Assembly: GCF_000526795.1 (NCBI RefSeq)
Contig: NZ_JAGT01000001.1
Span: 1,449,001 to 1,513,000, forward strand
Direction of reading: 5' to 3'
Length of the DNA stretch: 64,000 bases
Origin: Ruminococcus flavefaciens AE3010
GTDB taxonomy: Bacteria; Bacillota; Clostridia; Oscillospirales; Ruminococcaceae
Shown here piece by piece: positions 8,377-16,249 of this stretch. The translations under genes and the position numbers were made by a program. The notes beneath the pieces are model-generated. The model made no database searches. It saw only the letters and a program-made list of their open reading frames with translations, and was not told where the DNA came from. How positions within the stretch are numbered: the stretch's first letter is position 1; every line of letters begins with the position of its first letter.

Positions 8377-9138
8377 TCAGCAGCTTCCGATAATGTCAAG
8401 GCATAGCTCCAGAGCAGGCACCAGTGAAGCCTTGCCAAAGTCGCGCATGTCGTAATTGTCAATGTCCGCAAGTGAATCCGCCGTGAAAAACAGCATACCG
8501 AAGTCCACACCTCTGAACTTTGCGCAGGCGGCAAGTGCGGCACACTCCATATCCACCGTGTCGCAGCCCTCACTGCGGCGATATGTGACCATATCGGGAG
8601 TTTCACGGAAAAGCCCGTCGGTAGTCCATGTGGTGCATTTGCGGTAAGGTATATTTTTACTGCCAAGAGCTCCGCAGATATGCTCCGTCATGGACATATC
8701 AAGCTCCACATAGCGCTCAGGCGGCAGATACTTGTAGGAGCAGCCCTCGTCGCGGAGCGCCCGAACAGGTACAATGAACTCATTTTCAGCCATTGGAGTA
8801 AGAACTCCGCATGAGCCCGCAGAGATTATGTGCTTAACTCCTTTTGCGATGAGTATCTCCATATTCTGCACAGCCGCAGGAGCTCCCATAGGAGCCTGAC
8901 AGAGGCAAATCTCCTCGCCGCCCTGCTCGATGATATATATGGGATAGTCCTTGGTTATGGTAGGTATAACGTCGGCAATACGGGCATTATGAGCTGCCGC
9001 GTATTCGTCTATACAGCTGCCGAGGAAGCCGTAGACTGCCTTTCTCGGCAGCTCGGTGCTTACCTTGTGGGACTGAAAAACCGACTTTGTATCAGTGTCA
9101 TATTCAAGTATTGGAGTTTCGTTTTTATTCAGTGCCAT
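8377..9138 (-). CDS. nucleoside phosphorylase (PNP/UDP family 1)
   Basis: The start is set at 9138, where ATG follows AAAGGAG; an upstream in-frame ATG lies over the promoter. The 253-residue protein belongs to the PNP/uridine phosphorylase superfamily: GAPAAVQNMEIL in the phosphate-binding part, ISAGSCGVL (the conserved Gly-rich strand) and VDMECAALAACAKF (the ribose-binding Met-Glu). It should split nucleosides with phosphate into base and ribose-1-phosphate in the cytoplasm. The family includes uridine, inosine and S-methylthioadenosine enzymes; this sequence does not let me choose. It is followed directly by the RNA methylase gene. Confidence 0.88.
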   Translation of the reverse strand: MALNKNETPILEYDTDTKSVFQSHKVSTELPRKAVYGFLGSCIDEYAAAHNARIADVIPTITKDYPIYIIEQGGEEICLCQAPMGAPAAVQNMEILIAKGVKHIISAGSCGVLTPMAENEFIVPVRALRDEGCSYKYLPPERYVELDMSMTEHICGALGSKNIPYRKCTTWTTDGLFRETPDMVTYRRSEGCDTVDMECAALAACAKFRGVDFGMLFFTADSLADIDNYDMRDFGKASLVPALELCLDIIGSC

Positions 9139-9160
9139 TGTTATCGCTCCTTTCATCAAA

Positions 9161-9189
9161 ATTATAACACAAAACACAAATAAAGGCAA
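9161..9189 (-). promoter_or_regulatory. promoter of nucleoside phosphorylase and RNA methylase
   Basis: Minus-strand TTGCCT (9189-9184) and TATAAT (9166-9161) with a 17-base spacer, 23 bases upstream of the start codon. The -35 overlaps the 3' side of the preceding gene's terminator hairpin. Confidence 0.7.
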
Positions 9190-9190
9190 T

Positions 9191-9218
9191 GCCCGAAAGC
9201 TATGGAGCTTTCGGGCAT
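9191..9218 (-). terminator. hairpin after the small phage-like gene
   Basis: GCCCGAAAGC and GCTTTCGGGC form a strong stem with a short loop, ten bases after the stop at 9228. The T-run is poor, so termination may be partial. Confidence 0.55.
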
Positions 9219-9227
9219 TTTTCGGGC

Positions 9228-9533
9228 TTACTCGCCCACAGGTTCGGGTTCGGGGTCAGGGGCAGGTTCAGGCTCGGGGTCTGGCTCGGGTTCAGGGGCA
9301 GGTGTGGGATCATAAGTTTCACCTGTAGTCTGGTTCACCCATTTTCCGTCGCTGCCGAAGCCGTAAAACTCCCCTGTGCTTATCTCCCACGCAAGGGACG
9401 CAGGCGAGAGCTTTCTGCCCTCAAGCCCGTCTGCTGTGGGGAGCTCGGTCTTTGCGTCTGCGGCAAGCTCCGCAATGACCACGGAAACTCCCTCGTCGAA
9501 GCTGACGAATTTTTCTTTCAGAATAACGACCAT
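9228..9533 (-). CDS. small phage-like protein with Pro-Glu/Asp tail
   Basis: From the ATG at 9533 (good AAAGGAG site) the protein has 101 residues: a short folded part (1-70) and a repetitive C-terminal tail of alternating Pro, Glu and Asp (about 73-101). The folded part (VVILKEKFVSFDEG...) is of the kind seen as small ORFs in Clostridial phage structural regions, but I cannot name a family. Its promoter and leader resemble those of the phage-tail-like cassette at 32649-33764, which links the two loci. It may be a domesticated or leftover phage gene. Confidence 0.6.
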   Translation of the reverse strand: MVVILKEKFVSFDEGVSVVIAELAADAKTELPTADGLEGRKLSPASLAWEISTGEFYGFGSDGKWVNQTTGETYDPTPAPEPEPDPEPEPAPDPEPEPVGE

Positions 9534-9570
9534 ATTATTTCTCCTTTCACGGATTATAAAAGTGCTTCCA

Positions 9571-9599
9571 TATATAGTCCGTAAAGGGGAGTTTTTCAA
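9571..9599 (-). promoter_or_regulatory. promoter shared in sequence with the cassette at 33.8 kb
   Basis: Minus-strand TTGAAA (9599-9594) and TATATA (9576-9571) lie 17 bases apart. The surrounding bases match the promoter at 33830-33858: TTTGCGTTGA before, CTTT.CG inside the spacer, and ATATGGAAGC across and after the -10. Confidence 0.7.
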
Positions 9600-9772
9600 C
9601 GCAAAAGCATTGAAATCCGCAAAACTTATACCCGAAGTTCATATTTTGCAGATAAGGCATCTTATAGACAAAAACTATAAGTTGTTAGTATTCAATAACT
9701 TACAAAAGCCTATTTTAAGCCGAAATTCAAATATCGCTCATGTTTCGCAAGTGCAACAAATCATCTGCCGTG

Positions 9773-9801
9773 TTGATTTGCACTGTTTTACGTGGTATAA
9801 T
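9773..9801 (+). promoter_or_regulatory. promoter of the Suf pair
   Basis: TTGATT and TATAAT with a 17-base spacer. An imperfect inverted repeat (GTGCAA at 9751-9756 with TTGCAC at 9778-9783) overlaps the -35 and could be an operator, for example for an Rrf2-type iron-sulfur regulator; this is inference. Bases 9605-9770 upstream are AT-rich with no gene. Confidence 0.7.
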
Positions 9802-9869
9802 TGATAAAGAAATGTCAAAATCATAATTTTGCTCCGCAAAATTTGGATTTATAACGAAGGGAGTTAAAA

Positions 9870-10598
9870 ATGCTCGAACTGAAAAATATTACGTTCAATG
9901 CTGATGACGAGGGTCAGAGCATTGGCATAGTCCGCGATGTGAGCCTCACTGTTGAGGACAACAAATTCGTGGTAATAACAGGTCCCAACGGCGGCGGTAA
10001 GTCCACCCTCGCCAAGATAGTGGCAGGTATCATCAAGAACACATCAGGTCAGATAATCTTCGACGGCGAGGACATCACCGAGAAGTCCATAACCGAGCGC
10101 GCCCGCATGGGTATCGGCTTCGCTTTTCAGCAGCCTGTGCGCTTCAAGGGCATGACCGTACATGATATACTCAAGATCGCGTCAGGCAAGAGCCTTTCTG
10201 TTTCCGAAGCCTGCGAGTACCTCTCCGAGGTAGGTCTCTGCGCTAAGGACTACATCGACCGCGAGATAAACGCTTCCCTGTCGGGCGGCGAATTAAAGCG
10301 TATCGAGATAGCTACGGTACTTGCACGCGATGTGAAGCTGGCTCTCTTTGACGAGCCCGAGGCAGGCATCGACCTGTGGAGCTTCAATAATCTTATCCGT
10401 ATTTTCGAGAATATGCGCAAGGACCGCCGCGGCAGGTCCATCGTGGTTATCTCTCATCAGGAGCGTATCCTCAATATCGCTGACGAGATAGTTGTCATTG
10501 CGGACGGCAAAATAGCCAAGCAGGGCAGCAGGGATATCATTCTCCCCGAGATAACAGGCACCGAAAATGCAATAAATGTTTGCAGCAAAATGGCGTAA
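9870..10598 (+). CDS. sufC: SufC-like Fe-S assembly ATPase
   Basis: The 242-residue ABC ATPase has Walker A GPNGGGKST, Q-loop FAFQQPVRF, signature LSGGELKR and Walker B LALFDEPEAGIDLW, plus the His switch VVISHQ. LSGGELKR and the DEPEAGIDLW stretch are typical of SufC rather than of transport ATPases. SufC powers conformational change of the SufB/SufD scaffold during iron-sulfur cluster assembly in the cytoplasm. Only one scaffold gene follows and no sufS, sufU or sufE is nearby, so this resembles the minimal two-gene SufBC (SMS) systems of archaea and anaerobic Firmicutes. Confidence 0.88.
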   Translation: MLELKNITFNADDEGQSIGIVRDVSLTVEDNKFVVITGPNGGGKSTLAKIVAGIIKNTSGQIIFDGEDITEKSITERARMGIGFAFQQPVRFKGMTVHDILKIASGKSLSVSEACEYLSEVGLCAKDYIDREINASLSGGELKRIEIATVLARDVKLALFDEPEAGIDLWSFNNLIRIFENMRKDRRGRSIVVISHQERILNIADEIVVIADGKIAKQGSRDIILPEITGTENAINVCSKMA

Positions 10599-10609
10599 GG
10601 AGGGATAAT

Positions 10610-11536
10610 ATGGCAGCTTTGGACGCAGTTCAGAAAAGACTTTTTCAGGAGGTCGCCGATCTCCATAATATCCCCGAGGGAGCTTACAATCTCCGCGCAA
10701 ACGGCGAGTCAGTAGGCAGAAATACCACCGCAAACATTGATATAACTTCAAAAACCGACGTCAGCGGAATCGATATCCGCATAAAGGACGGCACCAAGAA
10801 TGAGAGCGTTCATATCCCTGTTGTGCTCAGTCAGAGCGGCTTAAAGGAGAACGTTTACAACGACTTCTACATCGGCGAGGACTGCGACGTGCTCATCGTT
10901 GCAGGCTGCGGCATAGACAACTGCGGCTCTCAGGACTCCGAGCACGACGGCATACACCGCTTCTATGTCGGCAAGAACTCCCGTATCAAGTACGTGGAGA
11001 AGCACTACGGCTCGGGCGACGGCACAGGCAAGCGCATACTAAATCCCGTTACCGAGGTCTACATGGAAGAGGGCAGCACCATGGAAATGGAAATGGTGCA
11101 GATAAAGGGCGTTGACTCCACCGACAGAACAACTGTTGCGGAGCTCAAAGGCGACGCAAAGCTCATTGTCCGCGAAAGGCTCATGACCCACGGCAAGCAG
11201 TACGCAGGCAGTATCTACAAGGTCAGCCTGCTGGGCGACGGTTCAAGCGCAGACGTGGTATCACGTTCTGTAGCCCGTGACGACTCCTACCAGAAGCTTG
11301 ACCTCTGTATCAAGGGCGACGCGGCTTGCAGCGGTCATACGGAGTGCGACTCCATTATCATGGACAACGGTCGTATTCTCGCTGTTCCCTCTCTTGAAGC
11401 AAACAACATCGACGCAGCTCTGGTTCACGAGGCTGCTATCGGCAAAATTGCAGGCGAGCAGCTCATCAAGCTCATGACTCTGGGACTTACCGAGGCAGAA
11501 GCCGAGGAGCAGATAATCAACGGCTTCCTCAAGTGA
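10610..11536 (+). CDS. SufB/SufD-family scaffold protein (short form)
   Basis: ATG at 10610 follows AGGAGGGATA; the in-frame ATG at 10580 lies inside sufC. The 308-residue protein has the beta-helix core of the SufBD family (KLIVRERLMTHGKQYAG, ALVHEAAIGKI and GLTEAEAEEQII near the end), but is much shorter than E. coli SufB (about 495) or SufD (about 420). It lacks the extra N-terminal domain. With SufC it should form a minimal scaffold. The C-terminal helix pair that binds SufC is present (LIKLMTLGLTEAEAEEQIIN). I do not give it a gene symbol because short forms are equally distant from SufB and SufD. Confidence 0.85.
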   Translation: MAALDAVQKRLFQEVADLHNIPEGAYNLRANGESVGRNTTANIDITSKTDVSGIDIRIKDGTKNESVHIPVVLSQSGLKENVYNDFYIGEDCDVLIVAGCGIDNCGSQDSEHDGIHRFYVGKNSRIKYVEKHYGSGDGTGKRILNPVTEVYMEEGSTMEMEMVQIKGVDSTDRTTVAELKGDAKLIVRERLMTHGKQYAGSIYKVSLLGDGSSADVVSRSVARDDSYQKLDLCIKGDAACSGHTECDSIIMDNGRILAVPSLEANNIDAALVHEAAIGKIAGEQLIKLMTLGLTEAEAEEQIINGFLK

Positions 11537-11539
11537 TTA

Positions 11540-11640
11540 GTTATTAGTTATTAGTGATTAGTGCATAGTGTTTTTGTAGGGGCGGCGTTCCGCCGCCCGT
11601 GATCATAAACTGCGGGCGGATAATATCCGCCCCTACGCAT
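11540..11640. repeat. short palindromic repeat cluster (family B, copy 2)
   Basis: After the Suf stop there are TTAGT/GATTAG tandem words (11537-11568), a GGGGCGGCGTTCCGCCGCC palindrome (11579-11597) and GGGCGGATAATATCCGCCC (11614-11632). The last is identical to copies at 7512 and 36348. Confidence 0.75.
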
Positions 11641-11644
11641 GATA

Positions 11645-11678
11645 AAAGCCCTTACCATTTGGCAAGGGCTTGTTTTTA
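11645..11678. terminator. bidirectional terminator between Suf pair and DegV
   Basis: AAGCCCTTACC and GGCAAGGGCTT form a stem with a short loop; T-rich bases follow on the plus strand (TGTTTTTA). Convergent genes end on both sides. Confidence 0.7.
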
Positions 11679-12560
11679 TCAGTCTATTTCAAGTGAACGA
11701 GCTGTAAGTCCCACAGCTACGCCCTGTGTGCCTGTTCCCACATGGGAAGCGATACTGCACGCCAGTGGTCTGTATGTTACCTTGTAGCCCTTGAACTCGT
11801 TCTTCACTATGTCCACCCAGCGCTTTACTTCCTCGGGAGTCTCCATAGTTCCCGCAGCGCCGATGCTCAGATGCTCCTTTGGTATACCTGCGTACTTGCC
11901 CTCAAGATCCTTGTGGACTGCTTCAAGCATTTTCTCCTCGGCAGCTGCCATTCCGCGGACTCTTGCATAAGCGTCAAGCTTGCCGCCCTGTATCTTCAGT
12001 ATGGGCTTTAAGTTCAGCACCGTAGCGATAGCAGCTCCTGCGGAAGTTATACGTCCTGTCTTGGTGATACGCTTCAGGGTCTGGAGCGTGATATATATGT
12101 CGTTCTGGTAGGCGTTCTCCTCAAGAGAAGCCTTTATCTCCGCAGCGGTCTTGCCGTTGTCGGCAAGGTATTTCGCGTCGTAGACTGCGTCCAGCAGAGT
12201 AATGGAGATACGGTGGTTGTCTATGACGGCAACCTTTCCCTCATAGTCTACAGCAAGTGCCTTAGCGGTATTGCAGGAGCCGCTGAGACCGCTTGACATA
12301 GGGATATACACCAGCTCGTCATAGCCCTCCGCAAGTATCTTGTCCCACATAGCAGTGAGAGCTCCGGGAGAGGGCTGAGAGGACACTATATCCTTGTTTT
12401 CGTTCAGTGCCTTGTATAATTCCTCATGTGTGAGGGTAAGCTCCTCCATATAGTCTTTTCCATCTATGATAACGGGCATGGGGAGCACATAAACGCCGTG
12501 CTTCTCCCCTTCCTCAATAGTTATTCCACTGTTTGTATCGGTCATTACCGCAGTTTTCAT
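11679..12560 (-). CDS. DegV-family fatty-acid-binding protein
   Basis: The 293-residue protein is full length for DegV/FakB. It opens with AVMTDTNSGI (the TDS/T region that contacts the lipid head group), has VSSQPSPGAL, then YIPMSSGLSGS and TKTGRITS-like RITKTGRITSAGA. These proteins carry fatty acids, and FakB-type members hand them to the kinase FakA for phosphorylation. No fakA is visible here, so the role beyond lipid binding is open. It is a single gene with a perfect promoter upstream and a terminator downstream. Confidence 0.92.
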   Translation of the reverse strand: MKTAVMTDTNSGITIEEGEKHGVYVLPMPVIIDGKDYMEELTLTHEELYKALNENKDIVSSQPSPGALTAMWDKILAEGYDELVYIPMSSGLSGSCNTAKALAVDYEGKVAVIDNHRISITLLDAVYDAKYLADNGKTAAEIKASLEENAYQNDIYITLQTLKRITKTGRITSAGAAIATVLNLKPILKIQGGKLDAYARVRGMAAAEEKMLEAVHKDLEGKYAGIPKEHLSIGAAGTMETPEEVKRWVDIVKNEFKGYKVTYRPLACSIASHVGTGTQGVAVGLTARSLEID

Positions 12561-12617
12561 AAGTTACCTCATTTCATTTTCTCTCCGCCGATCACGGAGC
12601 ATCTTTCCCATAGGCTG

Positions 12618-12646
12618 ATTATACCATTATACAGGCATTTTGTCAA
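12618..12646 (-). promoter_or_regulatory. consensus promoter of the DegV gene
   Basis: Minus-strand TTGACA (12646-12641) and TATAAT (12623-12618) with 17 bases between. A second TATAAT-like word lies inside the spacer. Confidence 0.85.
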
Positions 12647-12670
12647 TAGGAGCAGCATTCCTGAAAAATG

Positions 12671-12898
12671 AGGGGACGCCTTAACTTGCAAGGCGTCCCC
12701 TCTAAAAAAACAGTCCACCGGACTGTTTTTTATTCACCCCTTGCGAAGCGCCTGACGTATTCGGGGCGCTGCCCCGAACCCCGCAAGGGCTGTCCCCCTA
12801 ATCGGGTCCGTCCCCTCTGTCGCATTGCGACATCTCCCCACCCTGTGGGGAGTAACCCTTGACCTGACCAAAGGAACAAAGTCCCTTTGGAATCCCGT
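12671..12898 (+). repeat. mosaic palindromic element (family A, copy 1, with insert)
   Basis: A chain of hairpins: GGGGACGCCTT/AAGGCGTCCCC, ACAGTCC/GGACTGT, GGGGCGCTGCCCC, CCGCAAGGGCTGTC, then CCCTTGACCTGACCAAAGG and AAGTCCCTTTGGAATCCC. Copies at 17627-17799 (same strand) and 29023-29194 (opposite strand) have the same order. This copy holds about 60 extra bases (12795-12856, with CCCCACCCTGTGGGG) and has lost the AGTATACT centre of the last hairpin. It lies in a gap without genes. No flanking target duplication or transposase is visible. Confidence 0.8.
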
Positions 12899-12922
12899 TC
12901 ATAGGCTCGGCAGCTTTTTCTG

Positions 12923-13441
12923 CTATTTAAGATGTTCACTGAATGATAAAACGATATCCGTGAGTATGGCTCCTGCCATGAATGCTCCCGTGCCGAGGCA
13001 CACAGGCTCGGGCAGCTTCCCGCTCAGCTTTCCCGACAAAGGGTGGAGCCCATAGAAATAGGCTACTGCAAGGATACCGAATATGGCGCTGGATATCAGG
13101 CTTGATCTGTCCAGTATGGAGAAATACCATGTCTCATAGGTCCAGAACTGCTCATGGAAGATAAACTCCAGCAGATAGGACGCTCCCAGCTCGAATACTG
13201 TTGTAACTACTGTGGCAAAGAGGAATATGAACAGCGGGTGCCGCTTCTTTCTCAGCATAGCAAGAAGTATGAAAGCTCCCACTGAATATATGGGTATTAT
13301 GGGCAGGTGGAGCATTCCGCGGTTCTCGTAATAGCGGAACATTATCCACGTCGTCGCCACCTCGTACAGCCAGCCCACAAAGCCTGCTGCGGCGAATTCA
13401 AACACATAGCGGAAGAATATCCGCGTAAAATCCTTTTTCAT
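12923..13441 (-). CDS. CmpB-like multi-pass membrane protein (putative ABC transporter type IV)
   Basis: The start is set at 13441, where ATG overlaps the stop of the YccF gene (ATGA), not at the longer upstream in-frame ATG. The 172-residue protein has about four or five membrane segments. The pattern FAAAGFVGWLYEV, then ENRGMLHLPIIPIYSVGAF and HEQFWTYETW matches the family annotated as putative ABC-transporter type IV/CmpB (PF06541). No ATPase partner is next to it and its function is not known. Its operon partner is a second small membrane protein. Confidence 0.75.
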   Translation of the reverse strand: MKKDFTRIFFRYVFEFAAAGFVGWLYEVATTWIMFRYYENRGMLHLPIIPIYSVGAFILLAMLRKKRHPLFIFLFATVVTTVFELGASYLLEFIFHEQFWTYETWYFSILDRSSLISSAIFGILAVAYFYGLHPLSGKLSGKLPEPVCLGTGAFMAGAILTDIVLSFSEHLK

Positions 13442-13797
13442 TTTACTGTTGCTCCAAAGGGCATGAGCGCAAGCTTTGCCAGCTTGAACATCTGCACCCC
13501 AAAGGGTATACCGATGAAGGTCAGGCAGAGCAGAGCTCCCCATGCTGCAAAGCCCACTGCCAGCGGTATACCGCTGAATATCAGCCAGAATATATTTGCT
13601 GTCAGCGAAATTGGTCCGCCCCCGTACTCAACCGTCTTTCCAAAGGGAAAGAATGACAGCTTCGCCAGCTTGAAGCACTGCATGCCTATCGGTATCCCGA
13701 TTATCGTTATGCACCACAGCAGTCCTGCCAGCAGCCAGCTTAGTCCGCTGGCAAATCCGCCGAATATGAACCATAAAATATTACCCAAGCACCCCAT
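13438..13797 (-). CDS. YccF-family inner membrane protein
   Basis: The 119-residue protein contains two copies of the YccF motif: LLWCITIIGIPIGMQCFKLA then FFPFGKTV, and LLCLTFIGIPFGVQMFKLA then LMPFGATV. Each repeat has a membrane segment followed by a conserved amphipathic stretch. YccF proteins are small membrane proteins of unknown role. It is the first gene of a two-gene unit with the CmpB-like protein. Confidence 0.88.
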   Translation of the reverse strand: MGCLGNILWFIFGGFASGLSWLLAGLLWCITIIGIPIGMQCFKLAKLSFFPFGKTVEYGGGPISLTANIFWLIFSGIPLAVGFAAWGALLCLTFIGIPFGVQMFKLAKLALMPFGATVK

Positions 13798-13849
13798 ATT
13801 TGCCCTCTTTTCATGTTAAAGATCATTGCCTGTGCCTTTTCAATAATGC

Positions 13850-13878
13850 ATTATAGCACAGTTTTTGAGAAATTTCAA
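13850..13878 (-). promoter_or_regulatory. promoter of the YccF/CmpB unit
   Basis: Minus-strand TTGAAA (13878-13873) and TATAAT (13855-13850), 17-base spacer. Confidence 0.75.
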
Positions 13879-13910
13879 CATGCCCTGCAAAAAAACAATT
13901 TTTTTCAAAA

Positions 13911-13955
13911 TTTAAGGACTTTTTAAACTTTTGGGTGCTATACTCATAATATCAG
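13911..13955 (+). promoter_or_regulatory. candidate response-regulator site before the MacAB-like operon
   Basis: The sequence GGACTTTTTAAACTTTTGGG followed by TGCTATACTCATAATATCAG is almost repeated at 22264-22300 before the other ABC operon. Two ACTTT words lie 10 bases apart, the spacing at which OmpR-type regulators bind direct repeats. A -10-like TATACT/CATAAT follows without a good -35, as expected for an activated promoter. Assignment to the regulator at 27003 is inference. Confidence 0.5.
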
Positions 13956-14016
13956 CAGTAAAAAAGAGCTTAAATTGTAAAATTTCTGTTTTTTGCTTAT
14001 ATCAGGGAAAAAGTCA

Positions 14017-14045
14017 TTGACGATATATTAAAAATATGGTATTAT
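14017..14045 (+). promoter_or_regulatory. second promoter of the MacAB-like operon
   Basis: TTGACG and TATTAT with a 17-base spacer, 38 bases before the start codon at 14084. Confidence 0.7.
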
Positions 14046-14083
14046 TACAATATAAATATGTCATTTCTGAAGGAGATGTTTTA

Positions 14084-15526
14084 ATGGAAAAATCCAACAA
14101 AAAACTCAAGATCTTTATAGCACTGCTGATACTCCTTATTATCGGCACAGGCGGAGTATTCTTTTTCAAGAACGCTATTGGCGGAGCTACGTCAATGGTA
14201 TCCGTAAAGTCCAGCGACTGCGGCTATGTAAAAAAACGTGATCTGGTAAAATACGTCAGTATGTCGGGAAGTGTCTCGGGCAGCGACAATGTCAGCATAA
14301 GAGGCGAATCCGACCTCCAGGTCAAGAAGCTCAACGTCAAGGTGGGCGACACTGTAAAGAAAGGCGATGTTCTCTGCGAATTCGACTCTGCTCAGCTCAA
14401 GGAGAAGTACAATTCTCTCAAGGCAAGCAGCGAAAAGGCTCAGGGAGCTTCCGAGCACGACCACGCCCTTAACGAGAGAAACCTCACCGAAGCCAAAAAG
14501 GCTAAGGAGGACGCTGTAAAAAAGGCTCAGGACGAGATCGAAAACTCCAAAAAAAGGCGCGATCAGGCTTACGAGGACTATAACAATATGGTCGATGAGT
14601 ACAACTCCCTCATTATCGAAGCCGATCATGCATACGATGAAATGGTAGCCGCTTCAGGCGATGACGCCGAAGCTAAAAAGGCAAGATGGGAGTCTCTCCT
14701 TGAAAGAGCAGGAAAGATAGGCGACGCTGCCGATGAGCTCCACGCAAAGCTCCCCTCCTACGAGGACGCTATCCCCGCTGCAAAGCAGGCATACGAGGAC
14801 GCTATCAAGAACGGCGACGCTGCTATCCAGAAAGCACAGGACGTACTTGATTCCGAGAAATTCAAGGCTGATTCCTCCGACGCGGAAAAGGAGCTCAAGG
14901 AGCTTCAGGAAAAGATCGACCGCTGTATCGTAAAGGCTCCCAAGGACGGCGTTATAACACAGCTCAACGTTGCTGTGGGAAGCGTTCCCTCATCTTCAAC
15001 TATCATGTCCCTTGCAAACGCTTCACAGCTTGTCATCTCAGGCAAGGTCAACGAATCCGATATCCTCAGGATAAGCGAGGATATGCCAGCCGAGATCAAG
15101 ACCTCAGCTACAGGCGAAAAGGTCATCAGCGGCAAGGTAAAGCGCATAGAAAGAATAATCTCTTCCGACGAGAAGGATCCCTCAGAGGGCTATACCGTTG
15201 AGGTAAGCATCGACGAAGAGGACAGCGAGCTCCTTATCGGCATGTCCGCAAGCGTCAAGATAATCCTTGACAGATGCAACGATGCTCTCAGCGTTCCTTA
15301 TGACGCTGTTATAGGCGGAGACAACGACGGATATTACGTATTCATCGCTACTTCCACAAGCAAGGGCGAGTACGTTATCTCAAAGCGCAAGATCACCAAG
15401 GGCTTCGACGGTGACTACTACCTTGAAGTTACTTCGGGCAATCTCAACGAAAACGACATCGTACTTACCAATCCAAGAGGAATTTCCGACGGCGATACAT
15501 TATCATTAAAACTTCCAGAGGAATAA
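14084..15526 (+). CDS. periplasmic-adaptor (HlyD/MacA-like) subunit
   Basis: ATG at 14084 follows GAAGGAGATG; the upstream in-frame ATG at 14036 overlaps the promoter. The 480-residue protein has an N-terminal membrane anchor (about 8-28), a biotinyl-lipoyl-like half (LKVKVGDTVKKGDVLCEFD, near 85-105), a long charged coiled-coil hairpin (about 110-280), the second lipoyl half (VKAPKDGVITQLNVAVG) and beta-barrel domains to the end. This is the adaptor of MacAB-type export systems; in Gram-positive bacteria such proteins stay attached to the membrane and help peptide or antibiotic export. It leads an operon with an ATPase and a permease. Confidence 0.9.
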   Translation: MEKSNKKLKIFIALLILLIIGTGGVFFFKNAIGGATSMVSVKSSDCGYVKKRDLVKYVSMSGSVSGSDNVSIRGESDLQVKKLNVKVGDTVKKGDVLCEFDSAQLKEKYNSLKASSEKAQGASEHDHALNERNLTEAKKAKEDAVKKAQDEIENSKKRRDQAYEDYNNMVDEYNSLIIEADHAYDEMVAASGDDAEAKKARWESLLERAGKIGDAADELHAKLPSYEDAIPAAKQAYEDAIKNGDAAIQKAQDVLDSEKFKADSSDAEKELKELQEKIDRCIVKAPKDGVITQLNVAVGSVPSSSTIMSLANASQLVISGKVNESDILRISEDMPAEIKTSATGEKVISGKVKRIERIISSDEKDPSEGYTVEVSIDEEDSELLIGMSASVKIILDRCNDALSVPYDAVIGGDNDGYYVFIATSTSKGEYVISKRKITKGFDGDYYLEVTSGNLNENDIVLTNPRGISDGDTLSLKLPEE

Positions 15527-15532
15527 ATCACA

Positions 15533-16249
15533 ATGAAAACTATCATCTCCATGCACGGGATCGTTAAAAAGTACTACATAGGCATGCCTAATGAGCTTGA
15601 GATACTTCACGGGCTCGATCTTAAAATAAACGAGGGCGAATTCGCCTCAATAGTCGGGCCGTCGGGTTCGGGAAAAAGTACCCTGATGAATATCATAGGC
15701 GCTCTTGACCGTCCCACAGAGGGCACATATCTCCTTAACGGCATGGATATATCCAAGCTCAACGATTCCGATCTCAGCACTATCCGCAATAAGGAAATAG
15801 GCTTTGTTTTCCAGAATTTCAACCTTATATCCAGAACAAACGCCATTGAAAACGTAGAGATACCAATGCTCTACGCGGGAATAAGCAAAAAAGCACGGAG
15901 AAAACGGGCTGAAGAGCTGCTCGCTCTCGTTGATATGAGCGACAGAGCTTCACATAATCCAAATGAGCTCTCGGGCGGTCAGAAACAGCGCATCGCCATT
16001 GCAAGAGCTCTTGCAAACGCTCCTTCCATTATCCTTGCCGATGAGCCCACGGGAGCCCTTGACTCCGCTACGGGACGTATGGTAATGGACATCTTCCATA
16101 AGCTCCACAGGGAAGAGCATAAGACCATACTGCTCATAACCCACAGCAAGGAGCTTGCCGCCGAGACCGAGCGCATAATCACCATAAATGACGGCGCTAT
16201 AGTATCAGACTCGGGCAGAACAGGAGGCGATGAAGATGTTCTTTCTTGA
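15533..16249 (+). CDS. MacB/LolD-type ABC transporter ATPase
   Basis: The 238-residue protein has Walker A GPSGSGKST, Q-loop FVFQNFNL, signature LSGGQKQR, Walker B IILADEPTGALD and switch His in LLITHS. The DEPTGALD wording marks the LolD/MacB/FtsE branch that pairs with FtsX-fold permeases. It follows the adaptor gene by six bases and overlaps the permease gene, so the three form one exporter. Confidence 0.94.
   Translation: MKTIISMHGIVKKYYIGMPNELEILHGLDLKINEGEFASIVGPSGSGKSTLMNIIGALDRPTEGTYLLNGMDISKLNDSDLSTIRNKEIGFVFQNFNLISRTNAIENVEIPMLYAGISKKARRKRAEELLALVDMSDRASHNPNELSGGQKQRIAIARALANAPSIILADEPTGALDSATGRMVMDIFHKLHREEHKTILLITHSKELAAETERIITINDGAIVSDSGRTGGDEDVLS

Noticed and set aside
9228..9330. 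Pro-Glu/Asp tail as a cell-wall-spanning region
   Set aside because: The protein has no signal peptide, sorting signal or membrane segment.
10293..10751. 152-residue minus-strand frame across the Suf genes
   Set aside because: Opposite strongly conserved SufC motifs and spans a gene junction.
12671..12898. Mosaic repeat as an insertion sequence or MITE
   Set aside because: No terminal inverted repeats spanning the element, no target duplication and no transposase seen.
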